Shown here piece after piece: positions 10,463 to 50,640 of a stretch of 64,000 bases of DNA. The notes beneath the pieces were generated by a model that was not told where the DNA came from, did not search any database, and was given only the letters and a program-made list of their open reading frames with translations. How positions within the stretch are numbered: the first letter of the stretch is position 1; each line of letters begins with the position of its first letter. Source of the DNA: Odobenus rosmarus divergens (taxonomy: Eukaryota; Chordata; Mammalia; Carnivora; Odobenidae); NCBI RefSeq assembly GCF_000321225.1, contig NW_004450267.1, positions 6,990,601 through 7,054,600 on the forward strand, read 5' to 3'. Made by a program: the position numbers and the translations under genes.

Positions 10463-13222
10463 ATAGTTCTGATTACTGCGAACTGTCTGCTTGATATCTA
10501 TCCTTGCACAGGGGTGTGTCGGTGGTGGGATTGTTGAGGTGCCTGCTCAAGGCACATAGTTGCAAATGTCAGTTTTCCAATTCTGTCCGTGTTTGTTTAG
10601 TACTTTTGTAACGAAAGGGGAAAAGTTTGGGATGAAAGTAAAGACTAAACCAAAAAATTTTGTGTTTGCCTGACATTCTCTGTGACACGCGTATTCCTAT
10701 CCGAAGTAGTCTTAAGTGGTGCCCTAGTGGGGGTTGAAAAGGCTGTGTCCTTCCTCGGGGGACCCAGCACAAGCCAATCCACTATTCCAGACCAGGGCTC
10801 GTCAAACAGGGCTCTGTTGGGATGCTCGAGGGAGAGCTAAGCCTGTGCCTTTGGACCCTCCCAGTTTTGGTGTAAAGAAAGAGCTTCGTGCTAGAAACTG
10901 TGAAAACCACCCCACTGGCCTGCCTGCCCTGTTCCAAGGCTAGAAATGGATTGTGCACATGAAGAAAGGTCCAGATGTGACTTCCACCCAGTCTCTTTCC
11001 ACATGGAGAATTGTTCTCTTCCAGTGCCTTCCCCAGTCAACTCCCATCTCCCAACCAGGCCCAGAGCATAAAACCCATTTCAGTGTGTTTTCCTGCACGT
11101 AGGTCCCTGAAGTGCCCTTAGGTTCCCCTGTCTGAGATGGAAGGGACCCGACAAATTCTCTGATCTTGTCCCCTGTCCACGTGAGAGGAAAGGGTGAGAC
11201 GGGCAGTCACCTGTCCAGGGGTCAGGACGTTAGCTAATGGCCTCCCAATACCTGCTCACTCTTGTAAAATCTCTTTCACTTATCAGTTTTTCTGCTCTTG
11301 GCATCACGTCAAGGCTATTAGGCTTTCATTCCAAATTTATCTGTCCTCAGCCTTGGACCGATTTCCCTTCCTTCATTTTGGCAAACACGGAGGGAGGCAA
11401 GTGCCTGTTGGTAAATAAGGCCTCTTACCTGGGGCAAATACGAACGGATTCTGAGTTTCCTTTGTTCTGCGTAATTAGGGTGAAACAGACCTCATGACTT
11501 GGTGAAGCTGCCTTAAAACCTTTATTGTACTAAAGCCAAATGTAAGTAATATATAAAAGAGTCCCTGGTCCTTTTAAATATATAAATAAAATGGTGGCTT
11601 TGAGACTAAATTGAGAAAAATACAGTTTGGGAAGAAACTGGGTTTCTCTTGTTTAATTGTGGGTTTACCTGGAGACAAATTGTTAACTTGTTCAAAGGCT
11701 TGTTTTCTACCAGGCAGCTCTGTAAGGGCGCGCAGTTCCTGAGCCACAGACTCTAAAGGATTCTTTGCTTCTGGCGTCCACCTGACAGAAGGAAGGAGGA
11801 TTTAATCTGTGACCCCCACCCTCCCACCCTGCTCCAACTGCTCACAGTGCCCTGCTGCCCTCTGCTGGGGGCTCCCGGGACTAGCAGTTGGGAGACCGGC
11901 CCCCTGAGATTCTGACCCCGTGTGTGATTCTCTTATTCCTTTCCCTCGTCATTTGTCCATGCTAGCACCACCGCCCCATCACCACCAGCACTCCTCCATG
12001 GACACAAATAATGGAGCAGGGGCTGGAGGTGGGCTGCAAGTGCTCTCAAACCGTGGGCAGACTGACACTGCCCTTCCTGCCGCTGCTTGGAAGCACGCAA
12101 TGCGAGTTCTAATGATGGCAAAGGGACTTGCAAGGGGCACCTGGCAGTCTCTGGAAAAGCCTTTCCTCGTATCTGGAAGGATGGTCAGGGATGCACTTGT
12201 TGGAAAGAGGGAGGGGTGGGGCTATTTGCCTTGTAATTCATCTATAGTGATTTAATACACCGGTTTCCAAATGGTACTTGTTTTGATTAACTGATTTTGA
12301 ACAACTTTTCAAATTGCAAAAGTAATATATGGGAAAGGTGAAAAATAAAGATATCATAAAGAGAGAATCTTTTATAATCATACCAAGTAGGGTAACTACT
12401 CCAGGTTTTTGTGTATGACTTCAGTCTGTTTTTTCTATGCATATATATATATAATTTTAACCAAATTAGGATGCGACTATTGCTCTCTTTAAAAGGACCA
12501 GGGACCCTCATTCCACTTGGTTGACTAGTTCTTAGTCAAACTAAAGTAACAGCCACCTCTTTGTGGGGGAAGAGATGTGTTTCTTAACTTTGTTTAATTG
12601 GGATCGTAGCTTGAGGTTTGAGTGTCATGAAACTCAGGATGGATTTCAGGTGACAGCAAACTGATGGGGAAATGGGAGGGGAAGAGGGGCCTTTCTCTCT
12701 GTTCAAGGATCACCTGTTAACTGGCTAGCTCCGAGGGTCTCCCCGCGTGTAAGCTCCCGCTTGCTTCTGAGAAGGGCAGCTGGGGTGCTGGGACTTGCTT
12801 GGTGACTGGCTGCGAGGGGGCAGTGAGGAGAGGAGGAAGCTGACAGTGCTCGGCTGACACTCAGGAGGAGATAAGGGTCGGACTCGTGTGTCTGAGGCGC
12901 TGAGGGCCCCTGGGAGGGGTGTGCTGGGCCAGCGCCGGAGATGCGGACAGGGACAGGGCGCACTTGAGGCTGGCGGAGTAGCAGGCGCTTGGCTATGGCT
13001 TTCAGCGTGGCTGTGAAGGGGGCCCTCTGGTCCCTCTCACTGGGGCCAGTGGCCGAGGAGGGCTCCTTCGCTTTGTCTCACCTGGCTTCTGTCCTCCCCC
13101 AGCTCAGGGCTCCCAATGTTAAGGCCTCAGACCCTGGGGGGAGGATGTGAAGTGCAGGGAGGCCAGAGGGTGAGAAGTGGTGGTGCTGGTGGAGAGAGCC
13201 CTGTTTGTAGAACCCTCCTTCT
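10463..13222. other. Intergenic DNA downstream of ITGB5
   Basis: No gene is supported. 'gatggaagggacccgaca...' near 11,140 resembles the old repeat scrap also seen at 9,695. The stretch about 12,270-12,480 (caaaagtaatatatg, ctatgcatatat) looks like an old interspersed repeat. An 18-bp perfect inverted repeat links 11,561-11,578 with 12,488-12,505. Confidence 0.6.
11561..12505. repeat. 18-bp perfect inverted repeat with 909-bp interior
   Basis: The left arm at 11,561-11,578 is gtccctggtccttttaaa. The right arm at 12,488-12,505 is its exact reverse complement. No flanking duplication is visible, so a DNA transposon is only a possibility. Confidence 0.6.
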
Positions 13223-13397
13223 AGGGGTGCCTGGGTGGCTCAGCTGTTAAGCGGCTGCCTTCGGCTGGGGTCAAGATCTCAGGGTCCTGGGATCGAGCCC
13301 CGCATCGGGCTCCCTGCTCGGAGGGAAGCCTGCTTCTCCCTCTCCCACTCCCCCTGCTTGTGTTTCCTCTCTCGCTGGGTCTCTGTCAAAAAAAAAA
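13223..13397 (+). mobile_element. SINEC, sense
   Basis: The head is 'gtgcctgggtggctcagctgttaag', the body 'gggatcgagccccgcatcgggctcc', and the end an A-run. It is flanked by the 14-bp duplication agaaccctccttct (13,209-13,222 and 13,398-13,411). Confidence 0.95.
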
Positions 13398-13411
13398 AGA
13401 ACCCTCCTTCT

Positions 13412-14275
13412 TAGCTCCCAGCACCGCTCCAGCCGAGCTCGCAGCTTTGGGAGGAACTCTTGGATGGCCCCGACATCAGCTCGTATATGTACTCTTCGGC
13501 TTCCTTTTGTCATATGATGGGACCTGCAGGGTCGGGCCTGTTCGGTATCTTGATTGTCAGGAAGCTGGGAACTAAATGCAACAAAATATAACTTACCTTT
13601 AATTCTTATTGAGATCTTGATCTCTCCCCTGAACTGTCCCCTCCACCGCCCCCTGCTCAGCCCTCACCCCTTTCCCCCTCTCCACACATGCTTTTAGATC
13701 CTTCTGACCGTGTCCTGCTGTATCATTCCTTCATCTTAAGGGCCTCCAGTTCTTGTTGCATAAAGGCAAGATCTAAACTGTAAGTAACCAGAAGCCCCAA
13801 CCTTCTAGGGTAGGAGGATACTTAAACTTTTTGCGTTGTGGACCCTTTCAGCGTTCTGGCAAATGCTACCGACTCCTTATCAGAATAATGCATGTAAATG
13901 TGTAAATAGGTAACATACCAAAAAGCCTGACCTACTTATCAGAGCAACTGGTTACCATTTACCATCTTAGTTTTACTCCAGAAACACCCTACAAGGCTCA
14001 CCAATTAAAGCTTTGTTGGTCTTAACCTGCTTAGAATAGCAAACCCCTGAGACTAAAAGCAGCCTCTCCTCCTCACTTGGTCCTCACAATAGGCCAACAG
14101 GGTGTTCAGGGAAGGCAGTTCCACGTTTTACAAAGGATGAAATTGAGGTCAGTCACCCCCAGGGTGAGAGGGTTGGCAAGGGAGACCCCAGCTCAGGGAC
14201 CCCTTCTCTATTTTGACCCCTTCTCTCTTTCCTTCACACGGCACCTTCTGGAAAACGTGTGACTGGCTTCTTATC
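13412..14275. other. Intergenic DNA between SINE and L1
   Basis: No gene is supported. Around 13,810-13,900 'ttgtggaccctttc' and similar text look like an old dispersed repeat. A MIR-like scrap lies near 14,075-14,160 (cctcacaatagg, gatgaaattgaggtcag). Confidence 0.5.
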
Positions 14276-16653
14276 CTAGAGCTCACATATAAGTGAAATC
14301 ATGTGGTACTTGTCTTTCTCTGTCTGACTTATTTCACTTAGCACAATACCCTCTAGGTCCGTCCATGTTGTCATAAATGGCAAGAGCTCATTCTTTCTTA
14401 CGGCTGCGTAATATTGTATATGTATGTGTGTGTGCCCACGCACGCCTTGTCATCTTTCTCCATTCATCTATCAATGGGCCCTTGGGCTGCTTCCATAACT
14501 TGGCTATTGTAAATAATGCTGCAGTAAACATAGGGGTGCATGGATCTTTTTAAATTAGTTTTTAAATTAGTGTTGTCATTTCTTCAGATAGATACCCAGA
14601 AGTGGAATGACTGGATCATATATTTCTACTTTTGGGTTTTTGTGTTTTTGTTTTGAGGAAACTCCATACTATTTTTCACAGTGGCTGCACCAATTTATAT
14701 TCCTACCACTGTAGGTAGGGTAATCACCAACACTTGTTATTTCTTGTCTTTTTGATACTAGTCAGTCTGACAGGTGTGAGGTAGTATCTCACTGTGGTTT
14801 TGATTTGCATTTCCCTGATGTTGAGCATCTTCTCATGTGTCTGTTGGACATCTCTATGTCTTCGGAAAAATGTCTATTCAGGGCTTCTGCACACTTTTTA
14901 ATCAGATGGTTTGTTTTTCTTGGTTTTGAGCTGCATGAGTTTTGGATATTAACCCCTTATGGGATATATCATTAGCAAATATCTTCTCCCATTCTATAGA
15001 TTGCCTTTTCATTTTGTTGATGGTTTCCTTTGCCGTGCAAAAGCTTTTTATTTTGGTGTAGTCTCCATAGTTCACATTTGCTTTTGTTTCCCTTGCCCAA
15101 AGAGACATCCATAAATAGGTCGCTAAGGACAATGTCCAAGAGATTACTGCCTATGTTTTCTTTTAGGAGTTTTATGGTTTCAGGCCTCACATTTGGGTTT
15201 TTAATTTTGAGTTTATTTTTGTATATGGTAGAAGAACGTGGTCCAGTTTTCCCAAAACCACCTATTGAAAAGACTCTTCTTTCCATCATATATTCTTGCC
15301 TCCTTTGTTGTAGATTAACTGATAATACAGGCATGAGTTTATTTCTGGGCTCTCTATCCTATTGCATTGATTTGTGTGTCTGTTTTTGTGGCAGAACCAT
15401 ACCGTTTTGATCACTGCAGCTTTGCAGTATATCTTGAAATCTGGGGCTGTGATACCTCCAGCTTTGTTCTTTCTCAGGATTGCTTTGGCTATTCAGGGTC
15501 TTCTGTGGTTTCACACAAATTTTAGGATTTTGATAAAAGTTTGATATTTTGATAGGGATTGCTTTGAATCTGTAGATTGCTTTGGGTGGTAGGAACTTTA
15601 TAATGATACTAATTCTTCCAAACCACGAGCATGTAATATCTTTTCATTTGTTTGTGTCATCTTTAACTTCTTTCATCAGCGTCCTAGTTTTCAGAGTATA
15701 GGTCTTTCACTTCTTTGGTTAAATTTATTCTTAGGTATTTAATTTTTTGGGGGGGTGCAATTGGGATTGTTTTCTTAATTTCTCATTGTACTGCTTCATT
15801 ATTAGTGTATAGAAATGCAACCGATTTCTGTATATTAATTTTGTATCCTTCAACATTACTGAATTCATTTATAGATTCTAATAGTTTTTTTTGGCGGAGT
15901 TTTTAGGTTTTCTACACATATGGTATCATCATCTGCAGAGAGTGACAGTTTTATTTCTTCCTTACCATTTTGGATGCCTTTTATTTCTTGTCTGATTGCT
16001 GCAGCTAGGACTTCCTCCAGTACTATGTTGAATAAAAGTGATGAGAGTGGACATCCTTGTCTTGTTCCTGATCTTAGAGGAAAAGCTTTCCATTTTTCAA
16101 CATTGAGTATGATGTTAGCTGTATGTTTTTCATATATAGCCTTTGTTTTGTTGAAGTATGTTTCCACTAAACCCATTTTGTTGAGAATTTTATCATGAAT
16201 GTATTTTGTCAAATGCTTTTCCTGCATCTACTGAAATGATCATGTTTTTTAATCCTTCCTCTTGCTAATGTGATTGATTTGTGAATATTGAACCACTCCT
16301 GCATTGGGCAAATCCCACTTGATCAGGGTGAATGATATTTTAAAATGTTGTTGAATTCATTTTGCTGATATTTTGTTGAGAATTTTGTATCTTTTCTCAT
16401 TGGTTTTTGGTTGTTGTTTTTGGCAGTGTCTTTGACTTGGTATCTGGGTAATGCTGACCTCACAGAATGAATATGGAATTTTTCCTTCTCCTGTTTTTTG
16501 AAATACATTGAGAAGAATAGGTATTAACTCTTCTTTAAGTGTTTGGTAGAATTCACCTGTGAAGCCATCTGGTCCTGAGCTTTTGTTTGTTGGAACTTTT
16601 TTGATTACGGATTCAATTTCATTACTAGTAATAAGTCTATTTAAATTTTGTAG

Positions 16654-16800
16654 GAGCACCTGGGTGGCTCAGGTCATGATCTCAGGGTCCTTGGATCGAG
16701 CCCCTCTCAGGGTTCCCTGCTCAGCGGGGAGCCTGCTTCTCCCTCTGCCTCTGCTTGCTCGCACACTCTCTCTCAAATAAATAAAATCTTTTAAAAAAAT
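16654..16800 (+). mobile_element. SINEC, sense, internally deleted, inside L1
   Basis: 'gcacctgggtggctcaggtcatgatctcagggtcc' lacks the usual 'gttaagcgtctgcc...' segment between head and body. The tail is (aaat)n plus A-run. A clear target duplication is not seen. Confidence 0.88.
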
Positions 16801-18238
16801 AAATTTATTTCTTCCTGATTCAGTTTTGGAAGGCTGTATGTTTCTAGGAACTTTATCCATTTCTTCTAGGTGGTCCAATTTGTGGCATATAATTTTTTTG
16901 TTGTAGTCTCTTACAGTCCTTTGTATTTCTGTGGTGTCACGGTTATTTCTTCTCCATTTCTGATATTGAGTCCTCTCATTTCTCCTTGATGAGTCTGGAT
17001 GAAGGTTTATTGATTTTTGCTTCTCTTTTCGAAGAATCAGCCCTTGATTTCCTTGTTTTGTTTGGTCCCTATTTAATTTATTTCTGCTCTAATCTTTATT
17101 GTTTCCTTCCTTTTCTACTAGCTGTGGGCTTTGTTATTATTTTTCTTGTTCTTTTACGTATAAGGTTAGGTTGTTTGAGATTTTTCTTGTTTCTTGAGAT
17201 AGGCCTATATCACTATAAACCCCTTCTTAGAACTGCTTTTGCTGTGTCCCAAAGATTTTGGACTACCGTGTTTTGTCTCCATGTATTTTTTATTTCCTTT
17301 TTGATTTCTTCTTTGACATATGCGCTGTTTAGTAGCATGTTGTTTACCCTCCATGTGTTTTTTCCAGATTTTTCTTGTAATTGATTTCTAGTTTCATACT
17401 GTTGTGGTTAGAGAAGATGCTTGATATGACCTAAACCTTAAATTTATTGAGACTTGTTTTATAGCCTAACATGTGATCTATCCTGGGGAATGTCCCATGT
17501 GCACTTGAAAAGAATGCATATTCTGCTTTTTTTTGGATAGAATGTTCTTTATATATTTAGGTCCATCTAGTCTAATGTGTTGTTCAAAGACGTTACCTTG
17601 CTGCTTTTCTGTCTGATGTATCCATGATGTAAGTGGGGTGTTAAAGTCCCCTATTATTATTATACTATTATCAATTTCTGCCTTTATGTTTTTTCATTAA
17701 TGTTTGCTTCAAGTATTTAGGTGCTTCTAGGTTGGATGCATAGATATTTACAATTGTTATGTTCTCTTGTTAGATTGATCCCTTTATCATTATATAATGT
17801 CCTTCTTTGTCTCTTGTTACAGTCTGTTTTAAAGTCTATTTTGTCTGATGTAAGTATTGCTACCCTGGCTCTCTGCTCCCCCTCCACCTCCCATTTGCTT
17901 ATGTTTTTTCCATCTCTTCACTTTCGGTCTGTATGTGTCTTTAGGTCTGAAGTAAGTCTTTTGTAGGCAGCATGTAGATGGGTCTTATTGTCTTATTTTT
18001 TTAATCCATTCAGTCATCCTTTGTCTTTTGACTGGAGCATTTAGCCCATTTACATTTAAAGTAATTATCGGTAGGTATGTACTTCTTGCTGTTTTGTTAA
18101 TTGTGTTCTCTTCAGATTGTTTTTGTAGCTCTTCTCTGTTCCTTTCTTTATCTCTGCTCTCTTCCCTTGAGGTTGATGGCTTATGTTAGTGTTTTGCTTG
18201 TATTCCTTTCTCTTTATTTTTCGTGTGTCTATTACAGG

Positions 18239-18353
18239 GTGTTTTGTTTAAGTATGCTCCACGCTCAGTGTGGAGCCCAATGTGGGGCTTGAACTCACGA
18301 CCCCAAAATCAAGACGTGGGCTAAGCCACCGTCTTAGCCACCCACGCATCCCA
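18239..18353 (-). mobile_element. SINEC (short 'aagtaatctc' type), antisense, inside L1
   Basis: 'atgtggggcttgaactcacgacccc' and 'gggctaagccaccgtcttagccacccacgcatccc' are the reverse of the older carnivore SINE type. It is flanked by attacagg at 18,231-18,238 and 18,354-18,361. Confidence 0.85.
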
Positions 18354-19985
18354 ATTACAGGTTTTTGATTTGTGGTTTCCATTGGGTTCACATACATCTT
18401 ATGCAAATAGCAGTCTGTGTTAAGCTGATGGTCACTTAAGTTCTAACACATTCGAAAAGCACCAAACTTCTACTCCCCACTCCATGTTCTATGTATGTCA
18501 CCTTTTACATTTTATTTTGTGTATCTCTTGACTAGTTTTTCTGGGTATTAATGATTTTACTATTTTGATGTTTTAACGTCCATACTGGCTTTATAAGTGA
18601 TTAATCTACTTTTACTATAAGTTTGCTTTTACCTGTGAAATTTTTTTTCATGATTTTCCTCTAGTTATGGCCTTTTCTTTCCACTTAAAGAATCTCCTTT
18701 AATGTTTCTTTTAAGGCTGGCTTAGTGGTGATGAATGCCTTTAGCTTTTGTTTGGGAAAATCTTTACCTCTCCTGGGTGTAGAGTATTGGTTATTGGGCT
18801 TTTTCCTTTCAATACTTTGAATATATCATCCCACTTCCTTCTGGCCTGCAAAGTTTGTTAAAAAAAATCAACTGATAGCCTTATGGGGTTTCCCTTGTAT
18901 GTAACTGTTTTCTCTTGTTGCTTTAAAAAATCTCTATCACTATTTTTTGCCATTTTAATTATGTGTCTTGGGGTGGACCTCCTTGGCTTAATTTCTGTGC
19001 TTCCTTGATCTAGATGTGTTTCCTTTCCCAGAATAGACAAGTTTTCAGTTATTTCTTCAAATAAATTTTCTGCCCTCTTGTCTCTCTCTTCTCCTTCTAG
19101 GATCCCTATAATGTGAATGTTATTACACTTGATGGTGTCACTGAGTTCCCTTAACCTATTCTCATTTATTACCTTTTTATTTTTGCTATTCAGCTTAGTT
19201 GCTTTCCTTACTGTGTTTTCCAGATCCCTGACCTATTTTTCTGCATCATCTAATCTGATTCACTTGTGTATTTTTAATTTGTTATTGAATTCTTCAGCTG
19301 TTTTTTATATGTTCTATTTCTTTGTTGAAATACTGAGTTCATATACTCTTCTCAAGTCCAGTGAGTATGACCATTACTTTATCAGGCATGTTTATCTCCA
19401 TTTCATTTAGCTCTTTTACTGTGATTTTTGTCTTGTTCTTTCATTTGGGACATATTCCCATTATCTTGTCTAATTCTCAGGATTAATGGTTATGACTGCC
19501 CTCTCTTCTCAGGGGCTTCTGGTGTTAGATGACAGTCTGCTACTAGTCTGATTTATTTTTTTGGTTAAATCTTTATCCTTGAAGTTCAATAATTTTTATA
19601 GGATATGCCTAAGCCTATGCCTTTGTCCCTAGCTCCTGCCTAGAATTTAGTGGGCTCTTTTAATCTGCAAACTCAAGTTATTTATTTTTTTCAAACTAGA
19701 AATTGTCAGTTATTCCTAAAATGATTTCCTCTTCTCCCAGAATGTCTTCTTTTATTCGTGCATCTGTCCTCTATGGTTCTCATCTACTCCCTTACTATTT
19801 CCATTTCTTTGTGTCCTGAATTTTTATGATTTCTTCCACTTGATCTTCCAGCCCATGAATGTAGTTCTCAGTATTATCATACCATCTTTAAATTTTCCAT
19901 TGCACTTTCAAATTCAAAACTAAAATTATTTAAGTTCTCCCAAAACTTGGGTCTTGTTTTTGTTATTTTGGTCTCTGAAGTGTGA

Positions 19986-21699
19986 TGTTTCCTGTGGCAA
20001 CTCATTCTCACCAGAAGCCCTGTGCTCACGAAGACTCAAACATTTTGCTGGGCCCCATTCCAGGTACAGAAAAAACTGCAATGAACAGAAGAGTGAATCC
20101 CTGCTCTCTTGGAGCTCGCACCTGTTACGGGTGCTTTTCTTTGCTTTCCTCCCCTGGTTGCTGGATTTCCTCAGGCACTTTCTCTTGTCTACCCTTGGCT
20201 CTGTACACCTCGAGAGGTGGGGCAGACCCTCCTAGAGCAGCAAACCTATGGCTGGTAGGAGGCCTAACACTTCTAAGGGCCAGCATTACAGTAACCAGGA
20301 CAGTCTGTCAGAAACCTCAGTTCCTCCCAAGCAAGGAAAATCCAGCTGACCCTCCGGTGTATGCGCACGCACGCATGTAGACACACGTGCCACTTCTCCA
20401 CAAGTCCTGAGCCTCACTACTGTTCCGTCTACTTACCTTAATGGAGACAGTATCTGGCACCTGTCCTCTTCTTCAGAGATCCTGGCAGAGCCTGTGGTCG
20501 TGTTCCAGTTTTACCTGAACAAACCCACCAGCCATTTTGTCCAGTAGAGATGAGGGAATGGGAGTTGAGAGGAAGTAACATTAAAGGTGACTTCAGGCTG
20601 CCACCTTCACCCTCTAGTGCCTTTTTCAGACATTCAGACAGTCCGTGGAGGCTTTTCCTAGGGATGACTCCCATCAACATGATGAAGGTTGAATTGGGAC
20701 CGAGACTCCAGTTAGCCACAGGCTAATCCCAGGACCGAGACTCCTGTTAGCCACAGGCTGCAGTGATGGGAGAGCCTCCAACTGCAACTGCCACATGGCC
20801 CAGCTCAAACAAGATCTTGAACAGGCAGAGGAAGGGCCATTTCAAAATGCTCACCTAAGCTCACACCCCATTCCCCTCCCTCCAAGATGCTTCCTGAAAA
20901 GACAAATATATAGAATTGGGGAAAATCTCTATCAGTCAGTACTGGAGAAGAGGGATCATCCAGAAACTCAGAACTGGTGGGAGAAATCAGGTATTTGGGA
21001 CCAGAGGAGAAGGGCCATTCTGCTGGTTAGGGTACGTGCATGAAGGTGGGGCCTGGGAAGGTAGATGTCCCTGCCCTCACCTCAGCAGAAACCCAGACCT
21101 GCTGATAACAATGTCAACTCTGTGGCTGGGCTTTTGCTGTCTTTCTAGTGAAGGCAGACTTCCCTGTCCATGACCATTGGGATAATTAGGCAGGATCCTG
21201 GGCACACCTTCAAATGGAACCTCAGATGTCTTGAAACTGCTGTCTTTTTAAGGAAATGAAAGATCAGCCTGTCTACTTGTAATCCGAGTCGGGCAAGAGG
21301 AAGCCATGACGGGTGCAGCACAGCTCCACAGGAGCTGCCTCGGTGAGGAAATGAGTCAGGGCATCTCCCCCTTGGGTGAGATGAACACCAGGTACTGGCT
21401 TCAGGGTTACAGCTACTGTCATCTTCCCCTCTTCCTCCCTCTGGACACCTATACTATCACTTTTAAGTAGGAAAGGAGAATAGCTAATATTTAAATATTA
21501 TTGGGCATCACATAAGACACAGAATAAAGGACACATGAAATACCGTCCTCGTTTGAGCCTTTTGAGGTCTTAAAATTTTTGTGTTACAGCAATTAATCAA
21601 AATCAAAAAAGTCTGATCTAGGGATGGGGGGAAATGCTTAAATATGAAAGACCCCAACACACGCAGAACTGTGACTGCCTAATCAATATCAGTCTCCAA
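19986..21699. other. Intergenic DNA between L1 and UMPS 3' end
   Basis: No gene is supported. About 20,040-20,110 (ggccccattccaggtacag, cctgctctcttggagctcgc) resembles an old L2 3' fragment. A 35-bp-period tandem duplication lies at 20,698-20,760. The rest looks single-copy. Confidence 0.6.
20698..20760. repeat. Two-copy tandem duplication, 35-bp period
   Basis: 'gaccgagactcc(a/t)gttagccacaggct' occurs twice, beginning at 20,698 and 20,733, with one mismatch in the shared core. This looks like a recent local duplication. Confidence 0.85.
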
Positions 21700-21909
21700 A
21701 AAAAAAGCTTGAACATGAATTTATTATAGTAACAATGCAGTGATTATTCAGTATTCAGTATTTCCTAAAGACTGTGAGAAACCCAGAAGTCATTCCAACA
21801 CAGAACCCATGAAAGAATCCAACCCATTAAGTGTTGCTTGTTATTTCAAGCCAGTGCATCTCAGGAGACCATGTATCTTCAAGGTCTTCACAAAAATGTA
21901 TCGAGACAC
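21700..21909 (-). other. UMPS: UMPS 3' untranslated region (minimal)
   Basis: It runs from the stop codon to about 20 nt beyond the first AATAAA on the - strand (TTTATT at 21,720-21,725). Longer forms are possible, since some mammals use distal sites, but no better signal is seen nearby. Confidence 0.5.
21720..21725 (-). terminator. UMPS: Candidate UMPS polyadenylation signal
   Basis: TTTATT on the + strand reads AATAAA on the - strand, 185 nt after the UMPS stop codon. It is the nearest canonical signal in the correct orientation. Confidence 0.55.

Positions 21910-50640
<28,731 letters not shown>

Larger units (their letters stand above)
14276..19985 (-). mobile_element. L1 LINE, long decayed antisense copy
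   Basis: The + strand shows the reverse of an L1 from near its 3' end (cacatataagtgaaatcatg, 14,285) through ORF2 to upstream sequence. Minus-strand frames at 15,865-16,227 and 16,357-16,659 encode reverse-transcriptase pieces, including [12 protein letters not shown] and a degraded A-D-D box (S-A-D-D-D). They also encode S-G-P-D-G-F-T-G-E-F-Y-Q. Stops and frameshifts are frequent, so the copy is inactive. Two SINEs (16,654-16,800 and 18,239-18,353) interrupt it. The 5' limit near 19,985 is approximate. Confidence 0.88.

Noticed and set aside
15865..16659. Reverse-transcriptase-like frames on the - strand
   Set aside because: They are fragments of a decayed L1 ORF2 with stops and frameshifts, not a host gene or a bacterial retron.
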